From A37T11 sp964546645 (GTDB lineage Bacteria > Bacteroidota > Bacteroidia > Sphingobacteriales > Sphingobacteriaceae), in the NCBI GenBank assembly GCA_964546645.1, contig CAZJKM010000019.1:1-35577 (forward strand): a stretch of 35,577 bases of DNA. Reading direction: 5' to 3'. The position numbers and the translations under genes were made by a program. Below the pieces are notes generated by a model. The model was given only the letters and a program-made list of their open reading frames with translations. It was not told the DNA's origin and searched no databases. This document shows positions 22,965-31,588 of this stretch, piece by piece. Position 1 is the first letter of the stretch. Each line of letters opens with the position of its first letter.

Positions 22965-24728
22965 ATGATGATGAAGAAAGTAATAAATACAGGTCTTGCT
23001 TTGGCGTTCATTGTTACCTCTGCATTTGCACAAAATCTGAATGATGCAAAGCTGGCAATAGATGCTGAGCAATACGAGAAGGCCAAGGGAATGTTGAAAA
23101 CACTGGTGGCAAACCAGGGAAAAAAGGGAGAGAATTATTTTTATCTTGGACAGGTATACCTGCTTATTGATAATCCGGATTCAGCGAAAATCGTATTTGA
23201 GCAAGGATTGCAGGCAGTGCCTAAGTATGCACTGAATAATGTTGGATTAGGTGCGGTGGACTTGTATAAAGGCGACGAGGCGGCAGCAGCATCCAAGTTT
23301 ACGGCAGCTACTGCAAATCTCAAGAAAAAAGACTATCAGGAGAATCTGTTCATAGGACGGGCGTATATACTGTCAGCAAAACAACAAACAGATGGAGCAG
23401 CGGCCCTTGCACACTATAATAAAGCGGTAGAATACCTGGAAAAAGCGAAAGCCGCTAATCAAAAGGACGTTGATGTATTTATCGCTTTGGGTGATGCCTA
23501 TTTGGGTGCAACCCGTGCAAGTGATGCGTATTCGACCTATTGGACAGCTGAAGAGATGGATAAGGCGAGAATGAAGCCCCGTGTGCAGCGTGCTGTTATT
23601 GCAAAAAATGCCCGTTCCTGGCAAGGAGCAGCTGAAGACCTGAAAAAGATAGTTGAAGAGGCCCCTGATTATGCCCCTACGTACCGTGAACTTGCAGAAA
23701 CCTATCACGCGTGGGGACAGTTTGCCACATCGATCGAAGATTATCAGGACCGTAATCAGGCAGCTTTGGGATACTATCGGCAGTTTATGGATAAGACCGA
23801 TTATTCATTGGAGTCCAGGATCCGGTATGCCGACTTTCTGATCATTGCCAAAGATTACAAGGAGCTACAAGTACAGGCGGCAGAGATGGCTAAAATTGAC
23901 AAAGTGAATCCCCGGATCCTGCGTTATCTCGGTTATGCGGCCTACCAGAATGGCGAGTATGAAGAAAGCAAGAAAGCCCTAGAAGATTTTCTGAGTAAAG
24001 CTGACAAGAATCGTATCATTGCGCAGGATTATCATCATCTTGGGTTAGTGAATATAGCGTTGTCTACGGACACTGTTGCTAATACCGTAGATAATGCTCT
24101 GTTCAATGAAGGGCTCACGGCGCTGACAAAGGCGATTGAACTGGATTCGACCATTGCAGAAGATATGAATGAGCTGGCAAACAGGTATCGTACCAGGCAG
24201 CAATACGGTTATGCTGCTGCTGTTTACAAAGTCGGAGCACAGGAGCCTTCTTCGAAAAATTCATTTACGGATGCGTTTTACTGGGGCATGATGCAATATT
24301 ATAATTATATTGTAGCAAAGAAGAATTCACCGGATGCGCCGCCCAGCAAAGATATTCTGAAAGATGGTATTCAGGGCTTCGAGACGGTGCTGAAGGGGAA
24401 AGCTGATTTTGCTGATGCGCATCTCTGGATTGCCAGAAGCTATTTACAGATCGATGATGACCCTGAAAACTGGCAGGGACTGTTCGTGGAGCCTTACGAG
24501 AAATATGTAGCCGGAGTTAAAGAAAAGGGCGCTGAAGAGCTTGCGAAGGAAACGGTGAAGAAACAGGTCAGCGAAGCGTACGGATACGTCGGAGCATTTT
24601 ATCTGAATCAGGAGAATTATGAGAAAGCCAGAGAGGCATTTCGCTCAGCTTTGACGATCAACCCGGACGATGCTTACGCAAAGGATTCTTTGGAAAAGCT
24701 TGCCCCGGCAACTGGTGCGCAAAATTAA
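22965..24728 (+). CDS. Exported tetratricopeptide repeat protein
   Basis: A 587-residue protein with a cleavable signal peptide (KKVINTGLALAFIVTSAFAQ). It is then almost wholly helical, with TPR repeats (examples: ENYFYLGQVYLLIDNPDSAK, RILRYLGYAAYQNGEYEESK, EAYGYVGAFYLNQENYEKAR). TPR arrays are scaffolds for protein-protein contact, so a periplasmic organiser for the TonB/ExbB/PstS-like set is plausible. It is the last gene of the operon; a perfect terminator follows 22 bases after the stop. Three consecutive ATG codons (22965, 22968, 22971) can serve as the start. Confidence 0.88.
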   Translation: MMMKKVINTGLALAFIVTSAFAQNLNDAKLAIDAEQYEKAKGMLKTLVANQGKKGENYFYLGQVYLLIDNPDSAKIVFEQGLQAVPKYALNNVGLGAVDLYKGDEAAAASKFTAATANLKKKDYQENLFIGRAYILSAKQQTDGAAALAHYNKAVEYLEKAKAANQKDVDVFIALGDAYLGATRASDAYSTYWTAEEMDKARMKPRVQRAVIAKNARSWQGAAEDLKKIVEEAPDYAPTYRELAETYHAWGQFATSIEDYQDRNQAALGYYRQFMDKTDYSLESRIRYADFLIIAKDYKELQVQAAEMAKIDKVNPRILRYLGYAAYQNGEYEESKKALEDFLSKADKNRIIAQDYHHLGLVNIALSTDTVANTVDNALFNEGLTALTKAIELDSTIAEDMNELANRYRTRQQYGYAAAVYKVGAQEPSSKNSFTDAFYWGMMQYYNYIVAKKNSPDAPPSKDILKDGIQGFETVLKGKADFADAHLWIARSYLQIDDDPENWQGLFVEPYEKYVAGVKEKGAEELAKETVKKQVSEAYGYVGAFYLNQENYEKAREAFRSALTINPDDAYAKDSLEKLAPATGAQN

Positions 24729-24750
24729 TCGCGTACCGTCATGAAACGGA

Positions 24751-24789
24751 AGTGGCATCGTATTGTTATATGATGCCACTTTTTCTTTT
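24751..24789 (+). terminator. Intrinsic terminator of the exbB-TPR operon
   Basis: A perfect stem AGTGGCATC (24751-24759) / GATGCCACT (24772-24780), extendable by three pairs, with a T tract TTTTCTTTT (24781-24789). It overlaps the nuo promoter. Confidence 0.93.
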
Positions 24790-24796
24790 ATATTTG
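24763..24796 (+). promoter_or_regulatory. Promoter of the nuo operon
   Basis: A -7 TATATTTG (24789-24796) with TTG (24763-24765) at a long spacing of 23 bases; this TTG lies in the loop of the upstream terminator. Transcription would start about 17 bases before nuoA. Confidence 0.5.
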
Positions 24797-24819
24797 TAGC
24801 AGTTTACTAAAGAGCAGAA

Positions 24820-25197
24820 ATGGAAAGCGAAGTATTAAGCACGTCCGCAGACTATCTACCTATCCTGATTCAGTTAATTGTAGCAGCAGGGTTTGGTGTG
24901 GGTACCATTATTATAACGCACATCATCGGGCCGAAAGTCCGTACAGAGCATAAGCTGGGGGCTTTTGAATCAGGTATAGAAGTGATCGGGAATGCACGCC
25001 AGCCTTTCTCCGTGAAGTATTTTATGGTAGCTATCCTGTTCGTGATTTTTGATATCGAAGTGATATTTATGTATCCCTGGGCCGTTAATTTCCGTGAGTT
25101 TGGTTTGCAGGGGCTGATAGAGATGTTTGTGTTTATGGGACTGTTGTTGCTGGGCTTTATTTATGTGGTAAAGAAAAAGGCATTGGAATGGGATTAG
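24820..25197 (+). CDS. nuoA: NADH-quinone oxidoreductase subunit A
   Basis: A 125-residue membrane subunit with three helices (LPILIQLIVAAGFGVGTIIIT, FMVAILFVIFDIEVIFMYPW, GLIEMFVFMGLLLLGFIYVV). The segment FDIEVIFMYPWA and the loop KLGAFESGIEVIGNARQPFSVKYF are typical NuoA. It is part of the membrane arm near the quinone site. A terminator follows it, before nuoB. Confidence 0.95.
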   Translation: MESEVLSTSADYLPILIQLIVAAGFGVGTIIITHIIGPKVRTEHKLGAFESGIEVIGNARQPFSVKYFMVAILFVIFDIEVIFMYPWAVNFREFGLQGLIEMFVFMGLLLLGFIYVVKKKALEWD

Positions 25198-25254
25198 GGT
25201 TAATAGAATGGTTCTAAATAAGACAACAATCCTTTAAGAGCATAGATATGTTCG

Positions 25255-25262
25255 TAAATTTG
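25255..25262 (+). promoter_or_regulatory. -7-like element between nuoA and nuoB
   Basis: A full TAAATTTG match, but with no TTG at the right distance (TTT at 25233-25235 at best). A transcript from here would begin inside the terminator hairpin that follows. Confidence 0.3.
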
Positions 25263-25263
25263 T

Positions 25264-25300
25264 AGCTTACCTGTTTGGATACAGGTAAGCTTTTTTGTTT
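25264..25300 (+). terminator. Strong intrinsic terminator between nuoA and nuoB
   Basis: A perfect 11-bp stem AGCTTACCTGT (25264-25274) / ACAGGTAAGCT (25281-25291), loop TTGGAT, followed by TTTTTTGTTT (25291-25300). It is as strong as the terminator before nuoA, but lies within the gene order of complex I, 18 bases before the nuoB ATG. Confidence 0.88.
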
Positions 25301-25317
25301 AGCAAAGCCAAGGAGAT

Positions 25318-25869
25318 ATGAGTAATATGACATTGGCCAATCCTCCGGCAGGAGTGGAAGGGTCAGGATTTTTTGCTACAACGCTGGACAAAGTTATTGG
25401 CTTAGCCAGAGCCAATTCTCTATGGCCGTTGCCTTTTGCCACTTCATGTTGCGGTATTGAGTTTATGGCTACCATGGGCTCGACGTATGACTTGGCCCGT
25501 TTCGGAGCCGAGCGTCCGAGTTTCTCTCCAAGGCAGGCGGATATGCTGCTTGTTATGGGGACGATTGCGAAGAAAATGGCCCCTGTCCTGAAACAGGTAT
25601 ATATACAGATGGCAGAACCCCGCTGGGTAATCGCAGTGGGAGCATGTGCGTCGAGCGGTGGTATATTTGACACCTATTCTGTTCTTCAGGGTATTGATGA
25701 AATTATCCCTGTGGATGTGTATGTGCCGGGATGCCCCCCCCGCCCTGAAGCTATTCTGGATGGCATTATGCAGTTGCAGGACATCGTAAAGAATGAGTCT
25801 CTCAGACGGCGGGAATCACCTGAATATAAAGCCTTGTTAGAAAAGTACGGGATCCACTACAATGGGTAA
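25318..25869 (+). CDS. nuoB: NADH-quinone oxidoreductase subunit B
   Basis: A 183-residue subunit carrying the terminal Fe-S cluster N2 that passes electrons to quinone. Cluster ligands: the CC pair in TSCCGIEFMA, the Cys of GACASSGG, and the Cys of YVPGCPPRPEA. It sits in the peripheral arm at the membrane. Its end overlaps nuoC by eight bases, so translation is coupled. Confidence 0.97.
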   Translation: MSNMTLANPPAGVEGSGFFATTLDKVIGLARANSLWPLPFATSCCGIEFMATMGSTYDLARFGAERPSFSPRQADMLLVMGTIAKKMAPVLKQVYIQMAEPRWVIAVGACASSGGIFDTYSVLQGIDEIIPVDVYVPGCPPRPEAILDGIMQLQDIVKNESLRRRESPEYKALLEKYGIHYNG

Positions 25870-26365
25870 ATTAGATAATAACATATTGCTGGACCATTTG
25901 CAGGACCGGTTTGGCGAACGTGTAGGTAGTATTTCTGAGCCTTACGGCCTGTTGACGATAGCGGTGGAAAAAAATGATATACTGGAAGTGCTGGAGTTTC
26001 TGAAAACGAATGAAGACCTGCAGTTTATTTATCTGACAGATATTACAGCAGTCCATTATCCGGAACAGGAGCGTCCCATCGTTGTGATTTACCACTTGCA
26101 TAGCTTAGTACATAACAGGCGGATACGGATCAAGGTGCCTCTGAATGGTGATTATCCGGCAATACCGACGGCTACCTTACTTTGGAACGGTGCTAATTGG
26201 ATGGAGCGGGAAACCTATGATTTTTTCGGGGTGCAGTTCGTCGGACACCCGGATTTACGGCGTATCCTGAATGTGGATGATATGGACGTGTTTCCGATGC
26301 GGAAAGAACACCCGCTGGAGGATCCGAACCGTGTCGATAAAAAAGATTATTTCTTTGGCCGTTAA
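25862..26365 (+). CDS. nuoC: NADH-quinone oxidoreductase subunit C
   Basis: A 167-residue peripheral subunit, separate from NuoD (fused in E. coli). The signature region is ERETYDFFGVQFVGHPDLRRIL followed by DVFPMRKEHPLED, here given in parts. It packs against NuoD and NuoB near the quinone site and carries no cofactor. It starts inside nuoB. Confidence 0.95.
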   Translation: MGKLDNNILLDHLQDRFGERVGSISEPYGLLTIAVEKNDILEVLEFLKTNEDLQFIYLTDITAVHYPEQERPIVVIYHLHSLVHNRRIRIKVPLNGDYPAIPTATLLWNGANWMERETYDFFGVQFVGHPDLRRILNVDDMDVFPMRKEHPLEDPNRVDKKDYFFGR

Positions 26366-26374
26366 AAGATAATT

Positions 26375-27610
26375 ATGAATAATCATATCAGCAGAAAGTT
26401 TCCCAATCATCCGGTTTTTACGGATAATGATCCGCAGGAAGAATTGACGACGCTGAACCTCGGCCCTACACACCCTGCAACACACGGGGTTTTTCAGAAT
26501 GTATTGCAGGTAGACGGAGAACGTATTGTAAGTGGTGTATCAACCATTGGTTATATACACCGGGCCTTTGAAAAGATTGCAGAACGTCGACCTTTTTACC
26601 AGATCACGCCGCTAACAGATCGCCTGAATTACTGTTCGTCGCCCATCAATAATATGGGATGGCACATGACGGTGGAAAAACTGCTGGATATGGAGATACC
26701 GAAGCGGGTACAGTATATGCGTGTGATCATTATGGAACTGTCCCGCATTGCTGATCATATTATCTGCAATGGGATTTTAGGGGTGGATACCGGTGCTTTT
26801 TCAGGCTTTCTGTATGTGATGCAGGAGCGCGAGTTCATTTATGAAATTTTTGAAGAAATATGCGGATCGAGATTGACGACTAATATCGGGCGCATTGGTG
26901 GTTTGGAACGGGATTTCAATGAAACAGCTTTTGCCAAAATCAAAGAATTTATCAGAAGATTTCCTCCGGTGTTGGCAGAGTTTGAAGAACTGTTCAACCG
27001 GAACCGGATTTTCATTGAACGGACTTCCGGCGTAGCTGCGGTGGATCCGGAAACGGCACTGAGCTATAGTTGGAGCGGACCGATACTGCGTGCTACCGGT
27101 GTAGATTACGATGTGCGTGCCAATGAGCCCTATTCCTCTTATGAGGAGTTTGATTTTGATATACCCGTGGGAACCAATGGCGATGTATACGACCGTTTTC
27201 TGGTACGGAATGAAGAAATGAAGCAAAGTATCCGTATCATCGAACAGGCACTGGATAAAATTGCTGCGGAACCGAAGGGCGTGTTTCATGCGGATGTACC
27301 CGAGTTTTATCTGCCTCCCAAGGAACAGGTGTACAATAACATGGAAGCCCTGATCTATCATTTTAAAATAGTAATGGGAGAGGTGGAAACACCCAAATCG
27401 GAAGTATACCATTGTGTGGAAGGAGGGAATGGTGAATTGGGCTTTTATCTGATAAATGACGGGGGACGATCTCCTTATCGCCTGCATTTCCGGCGGCCAT
27501 CATTTATTAACTACCAGATGTATGCGCCGATGAGCAGTGGTATGCTATTGTCAGATGCCATTATCAATATGAGTAGTTTAAACGTTATTGCAGGAGAACT
27601 TGATGCTTAG
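26375..27610 (+). CDS. nuoD: NADH-quinone oxidoreductase subunit D
   Basis: A 411-residue subunit related to the [NiFe]-hydrogenase large subunit. Typical NuoD elements: LGPTHPATHGVF near the N-terminus (quinone-site histidines), GYIHRAFEKIAERRP, RLNYCSS, and the C-terminal ending GELDA. It forms the quinone cavity with NuoB. The nuoE start overlaps its last codons. Confidence 0.97.
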   Translation: MNNHISRKFPNHPVFTDNDPQEELTTLNLGPTHPATHGVFQNVLQVDGERIVSGVSTIGYIHRAFEKIAERRPFYQITPLTDRLNYCSSPINNMGWHMTVEKLLDMEIPKRVQYMRVIIMELSRIADHIICNGILGVDTGAFSGFLYVMQEREFIYEIFEEICGSRLTTNIGRIGGLERDFNETAFAKIKEFIRRFPPVLAEFEELFNRNRIFIERTSGVAAVDPETALSYSWSGPILRATGVDYDVRANEPYSSYEEFDFDIPVGTNGDVYDRFLVRNEEMKQSIRIIEQALDKIAAEPKGVFHADVPEFYLPPKEQVYNNMEALIYHFKIVMGEVETPKSEVYHCVEGGNGELGFYLINDGGRSPYRLHFRRPSFINYQMYAPMSSGMLLSDAIINMSSLNVIAGELDA

Positions 27611-28139
27611 TGTAAAACAGAACGAGTCCGTGGAGTTTCCGGCTACCCTCCTTGCCAGGTTCGGCGAGATTGTGGCACGGTATCCGGAAGGACGTCAGAA
27701 ATCGGCTTTGCTGCCCGTATTACACCTGGTGCAGGCGGAATATGGCTGGTTAAGTATACCGGCAATGGATCAGGTAGCACACTACTTGAAACTGCAACCC
27801 ATCGAAGTATATGAAGTGTCCACCTTTTATACGATGTACTTCCTTAAGCCTCAGGGCAGGTATGTGTTGGAAGTTTGTCGTACTGGTCCCTGTTGCCTGA
27901 TAGGTGCGGAGCGGATTATGCAGCATATCGAAACAAAGCTGGGTGTTAAGGAAGGAGAGGTGACGGCTGATGGTATGTTCAGTTGGCGGGGCGTAGAATG
28001 CCTGGCTGCATGCGGTTATGGTCCGGTCCTGCAGATAGGACCGGAGTATACATTTTATGAAAATCTCACGGAAAGCGGTGTGGATAAGTTAATTGACGAA
28101 CTGAAGGCCAAAGGCCGGCAGCAAACAGCCGATAATTAG
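27603..28139 (+). CDS. nuoE: NADH-quinone oxidoreductase subunit E
   Basis: A 178-residue thioredoxin-like subunit that holds the 2Fe-2S cluster N1a. Cluster cysteines are in VCRTGPCCL and, after ~35 residues, in VECLAACGYGP. The start is taken as the ATG at 27603, overlapping the nuoD stop by eight bases; an in-frame TTG at 27588 lies further into nuoD. It belongs to the NADH-oxidising module with NuoF and NuoG. Confidence 0.95.
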   Translation: MLSVKQNESVEFPATLLARFGEIVARYPEGRQKSALLPVLHLVQAEYGWLSIPAMDQVAHYLKLQPIEVYEVSTFYTMYFLKPQGRYVLEVCRTGPCCLIGAERIMQHIETKLGVKEGEVTADGMFSWRGVECLAACGYGPVLQIGPEYTFYENLTESGVDKLIDELKAKGRQQTADN

Positions 28140-28143
28140 CAAA

Positions 28144-29496
28144 ATGGCGCGGAAACTATTATTGACATATATTGATACACCCGGCATACATACCTTTGAG
28201 GTATACCGCCAGAAAGGGGGCTATCGTGCTGTTGAAAAAGCCCTGAAGCAAATGAGTCCTGACGATATCGTGGAAGAGGTGAAAAAATCGGGTCTGCGGG
28301 GACGGGGAGGCGCTGGCTTTCCGACGGGAATGAAATGGAGTTTTCTTGCCAAGCCGGAGGGTATACCCCGTTACCTGGTATGTAATGCAGATGAATCCGA
28401 GCCCGGCACATTTAAAGATCGTTATCTGATGACGCATATTCCCCACGCGCTCATAGAAGGAATGATTGTAGCCAGTTATGCACTTGGTGCACACGTTTCT
28501 TATATATATGTGCGGGGAGAGATGATGCCGCAGATCCGTATTCTGGAAAAGGCTATTTCAGAAGCGAAGAATGCCGGCTTCCTGGGCAAGAATATTTTAG
28601 GTACCGGTTACGATCTGGAATTATATGTGCAGCCGGGAGGAGGAGCATATATTTGCGGAGAGGAAACGGCCTTGCTGGAATCGCTGGAAGGAAAACGTGG
28701 CAATCCGCGGATAAAGCCGCCATTTCCCGCTGTGTCCGGATTATACAATTGCCCGACGGTCGTGAACAACGTAGAATCCATTGCGGCTACCGTTCCGATC
28801 ATCAACGACGGAGGCGAAGAATATGCAAAAATCGGGATTGAGCGCAGTACGGGGACGAAACTGATCTCTGCATCCGGGAATATCAACAGACCTGGTGTGT
28901 ATGAAATAGAGCTCGGCGTACCGGTTGAAGAGTTTATTTACTCCGATGAATACTGCGGAGGGATTGCCAATGGAAAACGTCTGAAAGCAGTGGTGGCCGG
29001 TGGCTCATCGGTGCCCATCCTGCCTGCGAATTTGATTACGACGACGCAAAAAGGGGAAAAACGGCTGATGACGTATGAATCGCTGGCTGATGGTGGTTTT
29101 CAAAGTGGCACCATGCTGGGGTCCGGAGGATTCATTGTGTTTGATGAAGATCAGTGTATCGTCCGCAATACCTGGAACTTTACCCGCTTTTACCATCATG
29201 AAAGCTGTGGGCAGTGCTCGCCCTGCCGGGAAGGAACCGGCTGGATGGAGAAGGTATTGCACCGGCTGGAGCACGGACATGGTTCATTCAGTGATATTGA
29301 CCTGCTGGTCGATGTGGCAAAGAAAATCGAGGGGAACACAATTTGTCCGCTTGGCGACGCGGCTGCCTGGCCGGTAGCCAGTGCAATCCGTCATTTCAGG
29401 GACGAATTTGAATGGCATGTGATCAACAGAGAGGAATCTCAGCAACGTAACTATGGGCTAGCACATTATGCCGATCCACTGGAGCCCGTGAGCTGA
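28144..29496 (+). CDS. nuoF: NADH-quinone oxidoreductase subunit F
   Basis: A 450-residue flavoprotein that binds NADH and FMN. Visible motifs: the NADH loop GLRGRGGAGFPTGMKW, the FMN-side CNADESEPGTFKDR and GAGAYICGEETALLESLEG-like segment (here GGGAYICGEETA), and the N3 4Fe-4S site ESCGQCSPCREGT with a later Cys in GNTICPLG. It starts four bases after nuoE. It is complete. Confidence 0.97.
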   Translation: MARKLLLTYIDTPGIHTFEVYRQKGGYRAVEKALKQMSPDDIVEEVKKSGLRGRGGAGFPTGMKWSFLAKPEGIPRYLVCNADESEPGTFKDRYLMTHIPHALIEGMIVASYALGAHVSYIYVRGEMMPQIRILEKAISEAKNAGFLGKNILGTGYDLELYVQPGGGAYICGEETALLESLEGKRGNPRIKPPFPAVSGLYNCPTVVNNVESIAATVPIINDGGEEYAKIGIERSTGTKLISASGNINRPGVYEIELGVPVEEFIYSDEYCGGIANGKRLKAVVAGGSSVPILPANLITTTQKGEKRLMTYESLADGGFQSGTMLGSGGFIVFDEDQCIVRNTWNFTRFYHHESCGQCSPCREGTGWMEKVLHRLEHGHGSFSDIDLLVDVAKKIEGNTICPLGDAAAWPVASAIRHFRDEFEWHVINREESQQRNYGLAHYADPLEPVS

Positions 29497-29511
29497 TAGC
29501 ATATATAAAAG

Positions 29512-30525
29512 ATGGCTGAAGATGTTAAATTTAAGGTAAGTATTGACGGGATACCGGTGGAAGTGCCGCCTGGTACGACCATCCTCAACGCTGCGAGACA
29601 GATTGGCGGAGATATCGTACCCCCCGCCATGTGCTACTACTCGAAGCTGGAGGGCAGTGGTGGCAAGTGCCGCACCTGTCTGGTCAAGGTGAGCAAAGGC
29701 TCAGAAAAAGACCCCAGACCAATGCCCAAGCTGGTGGCTTCCTGCCGGACTACGGTGATGGATGGGATGGAAGTGCAGAATATTACTTCTCCTGAAGTAT
29801 TGGAGGCCCGTAAAGGGGTCGTAGAAATGCTGCTGATTAACCATCCACTGGATTGCCCGATTTGTGATCAGGCCGGAGAATGTCATTTGCAGGATTTGAG
29901 TTACGAGCATGGTGTGGCCACGACCCGGTATGAATTCGAAAGACGTACGTTTGAAAAAATTAATATAGGCGACAAAATACAACTACACATGACGCGGTGT
30001 ATTTTGTGTTACCGGTGTGTGTATACGGCTGACCAGCTGACCAACCAGCGGGTACATGGTATACTGGGAAGAGGTGATGCTGCAGAAATATCAACCTACA
30101 TCGAAAAGGCAATCGACAACGATTTCTCGGGAAATATGATTGACGTATGTCCGGTGGGAGCGCTGACGGATAAAACGTTCCGTTTTAAAAACCGGGTCTG
30201 GTTTACGAAACCGGTAGAGGCTCATCGTGACTGTCCGACCTGTAGTGGAAAGGTAACGCTTTGGTATAAGGGTGAGGAGGTGTTACGTGTGACGGCCCGG
30301 AAGGATGAATACGGCGAAGTGGAAGAGTTCATCTGCAATACCTGCCGCTTTGACACAAAAGCAACCTCCGACTGGGTTATTGACGGGCCCCGGGAAGTGA
30401 AGAGGACATCCGTTATTTCCGCCAATCATTACGAATTACCGGCTCCGCCACCGGTGATTAAGAAAAACCTGCAATTGCAAAAAGCAAACCAGGATCAGTT
30501 TGAACGTGCGGAAAAATTACAATAA
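29512..30525 (+). CDS. nuoG: NADH-quinone oxidoreductase subunit G, short form
   Basis: 337 residues, against about 900 in E. coli. Present are the N-terminal ferredoxin domain (2Fe-2S: CYYSKLEGSGGKCRTC and CRTT), the His/Cys site DCPICDQAGECHLQDLSY, a 4Fe-4S CILCYRCV with DVCPVGAL, and the start of the molybdopterin-type Fe4S4 domain (CPTCSGKVT...ICNTCRF). The large molybdopterin-like domain is missing. The frame is intact and ends two bases before nuoH, so the protein is a natural short form, as known in Bacteroidota, not a frameshift. Confidence 0.92.
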   Translation: MAEDVKFKVSIDGIPVEVPPGTTILNAARQIGGDIVPPAMCYYSKLEGSGGKCRTCLVKVSKGSEKDPRPMPKLVASCRTTVMDGMEVQNITSPEVLEARKGVVEMLLINHPLDCPICDQAGECHLQDLSYEHGVATTRYEFERRTFEKINIGDKIQLHMTRCILCYRCVYTADQLTNQRVHGILGRGDAAEISTYIEKAIDNDFSGNMIDVCPVGALTDKTFRFKNRVWFTKPVEAHRDCPTCSGKVTLWYKGEEVLRVTARKDEYGEVEEFICNTCRFDTKATSDWVIDGPREVKRTSVISANHYELPAPPPVIKKNLQLQKANQDQFERAEKLQ

Positions 30526-30527
30526 CT

Positions 30528-31571
30528 ATGGAACTGGAACTGGCATTTGTTCTTGAGAAATTCATACTGGTGACGGTGATATTTGTTATCACGCTGGTGA
30601 TCGCCATGTACTCAACGCTGGCCGAACGGAAAGTAGCAGGTTTCATGCAGGACCGTTACGGACCGGATCGTGCGGGACCCTTCGGTATCTTACAGCCGTT
30701 ATGTGATGGGGGTAAATTCTTCTTCAAGGAAGAAATTATCCCTGCCAATGCGCATAAACCATTGTTTATTCTTGGGCCTACCATTGCTATCATCACCGCC
30801 TGTATAAGCAGTGCGGTTATTCCATGGGGGCAGGACCTGACGATAGGCGACCGGACGATCGCCCTGCAGGTAGCGGATGTAAACGTTGGAATTTTATATA
30901 TTTTCGGCGTTATTGCCTTGGGGGTATATGGCATTATGCTGGGCGGATGGGCTTCCAACAACAAGTTTTCCCTAATGGGGGCTGTTCGTGCCGCGTCACA
31001 AAGTATCAGCTATGAGATCGGGATGGGGCTTTCCATTATCGCTTTGTTAATGGTGACTCAGACCTTGTCCATAGGCGAAATTGTAGCTCAGCAGAGCGGG
31101 TTTGTAAACTGGAATATATGGGTGCAGCCGCTGGGTTTCTTAATTTTCTGTACATGTGCCTTTGCAGAATGTAACAGGGTACCGTTCGATTTACCGGAAT
31201 GTGAAACAGAACTCGTAGGCGGATACCATACCGAATACTCATCCATGAAACTGGGTCTGTATATGTTTTCTGAGTACATCAATATGTTTGTGTCATCCGC
31301 ACTGATGGCCGCGCTGTACTTCGGAGGCTATAACTTCCCCTTTATGAATGACCTGGGCTTGTCTCAGAACTGGATTACGATCATTGGAGTTGTCGTATTC
31401 TTTGCGAAGATAACAGCTTTCATCTTTTTCTTTATGTGGGTACGATGGACATTACCGCGTTTCCGCTATGATCAGCTAATGAACCTCGGCTGGAAAATAC
31501 TGATTCCGCTGGCAATTGCCAATATCGTATTAACAGGGGTGATTACTATTGCGAAAGACACATTTTTTTAA
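30528..31571 (+). CDS. nuoH: NADH-quinone oxidoreductase subunit H
   Basis: A 347-residue membrane subunit with about eight helices. Conserved NuoH segments: ERKVAGFMQDRYGPDRAGPFG (the quinone-proximal loop, one Q in place of usual), LQPLCDGGKFF, FAECNRVPFDLPECETELV, and FFFMWVRWTLPRFRYDQLM. It forms the quinone chamber at the join of the two arms. Confidence 0.97.
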   Translation: MELELAFVLEKFILVTVIFVITLVIAMYSTLAERKVAGFMQDRYGPDRAGPFGILQPLCDGGKFFFKEEIIPANAHKPLFILGPTIAIITACISSAVIPWGQDLTIGDRTIALQVADVNVGILYIFGVIALGVYGIMLGGWASNNKFSLMGAVRAASQSISYEIGMGLSIIALLMVTQTLSIGEIVAQQSGFVNWNIWVQPLGFLIFCTCAFAECNRVPFDLPECETELVGGYHTEYSSMKLGLYMFSEYINMFVSSALMAALYFGGYNFPFMNDLGLSQNWITIIGVVVFFAKITAFIFFFMWVRWTLPRFRYDQLMNLGWKILIPLAIANIVLTGVITIAKDTFF

Positions 31572-31588
31572 GAAGAGAGGAACTAAAC

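Noticed and set aside
26801..27487. A 228-codon minus-strand frame inside nuoD
   Set aside because: Antisense shadow of a conserved gene, rich in His and Cys without a motif.
29512..30525. A frameshift or truncation of nuoG
   Set aside because: The frame ends cleanly two bases before nuoH and no remnant of the missing domain is found; short NuoG is normal in this phylum.
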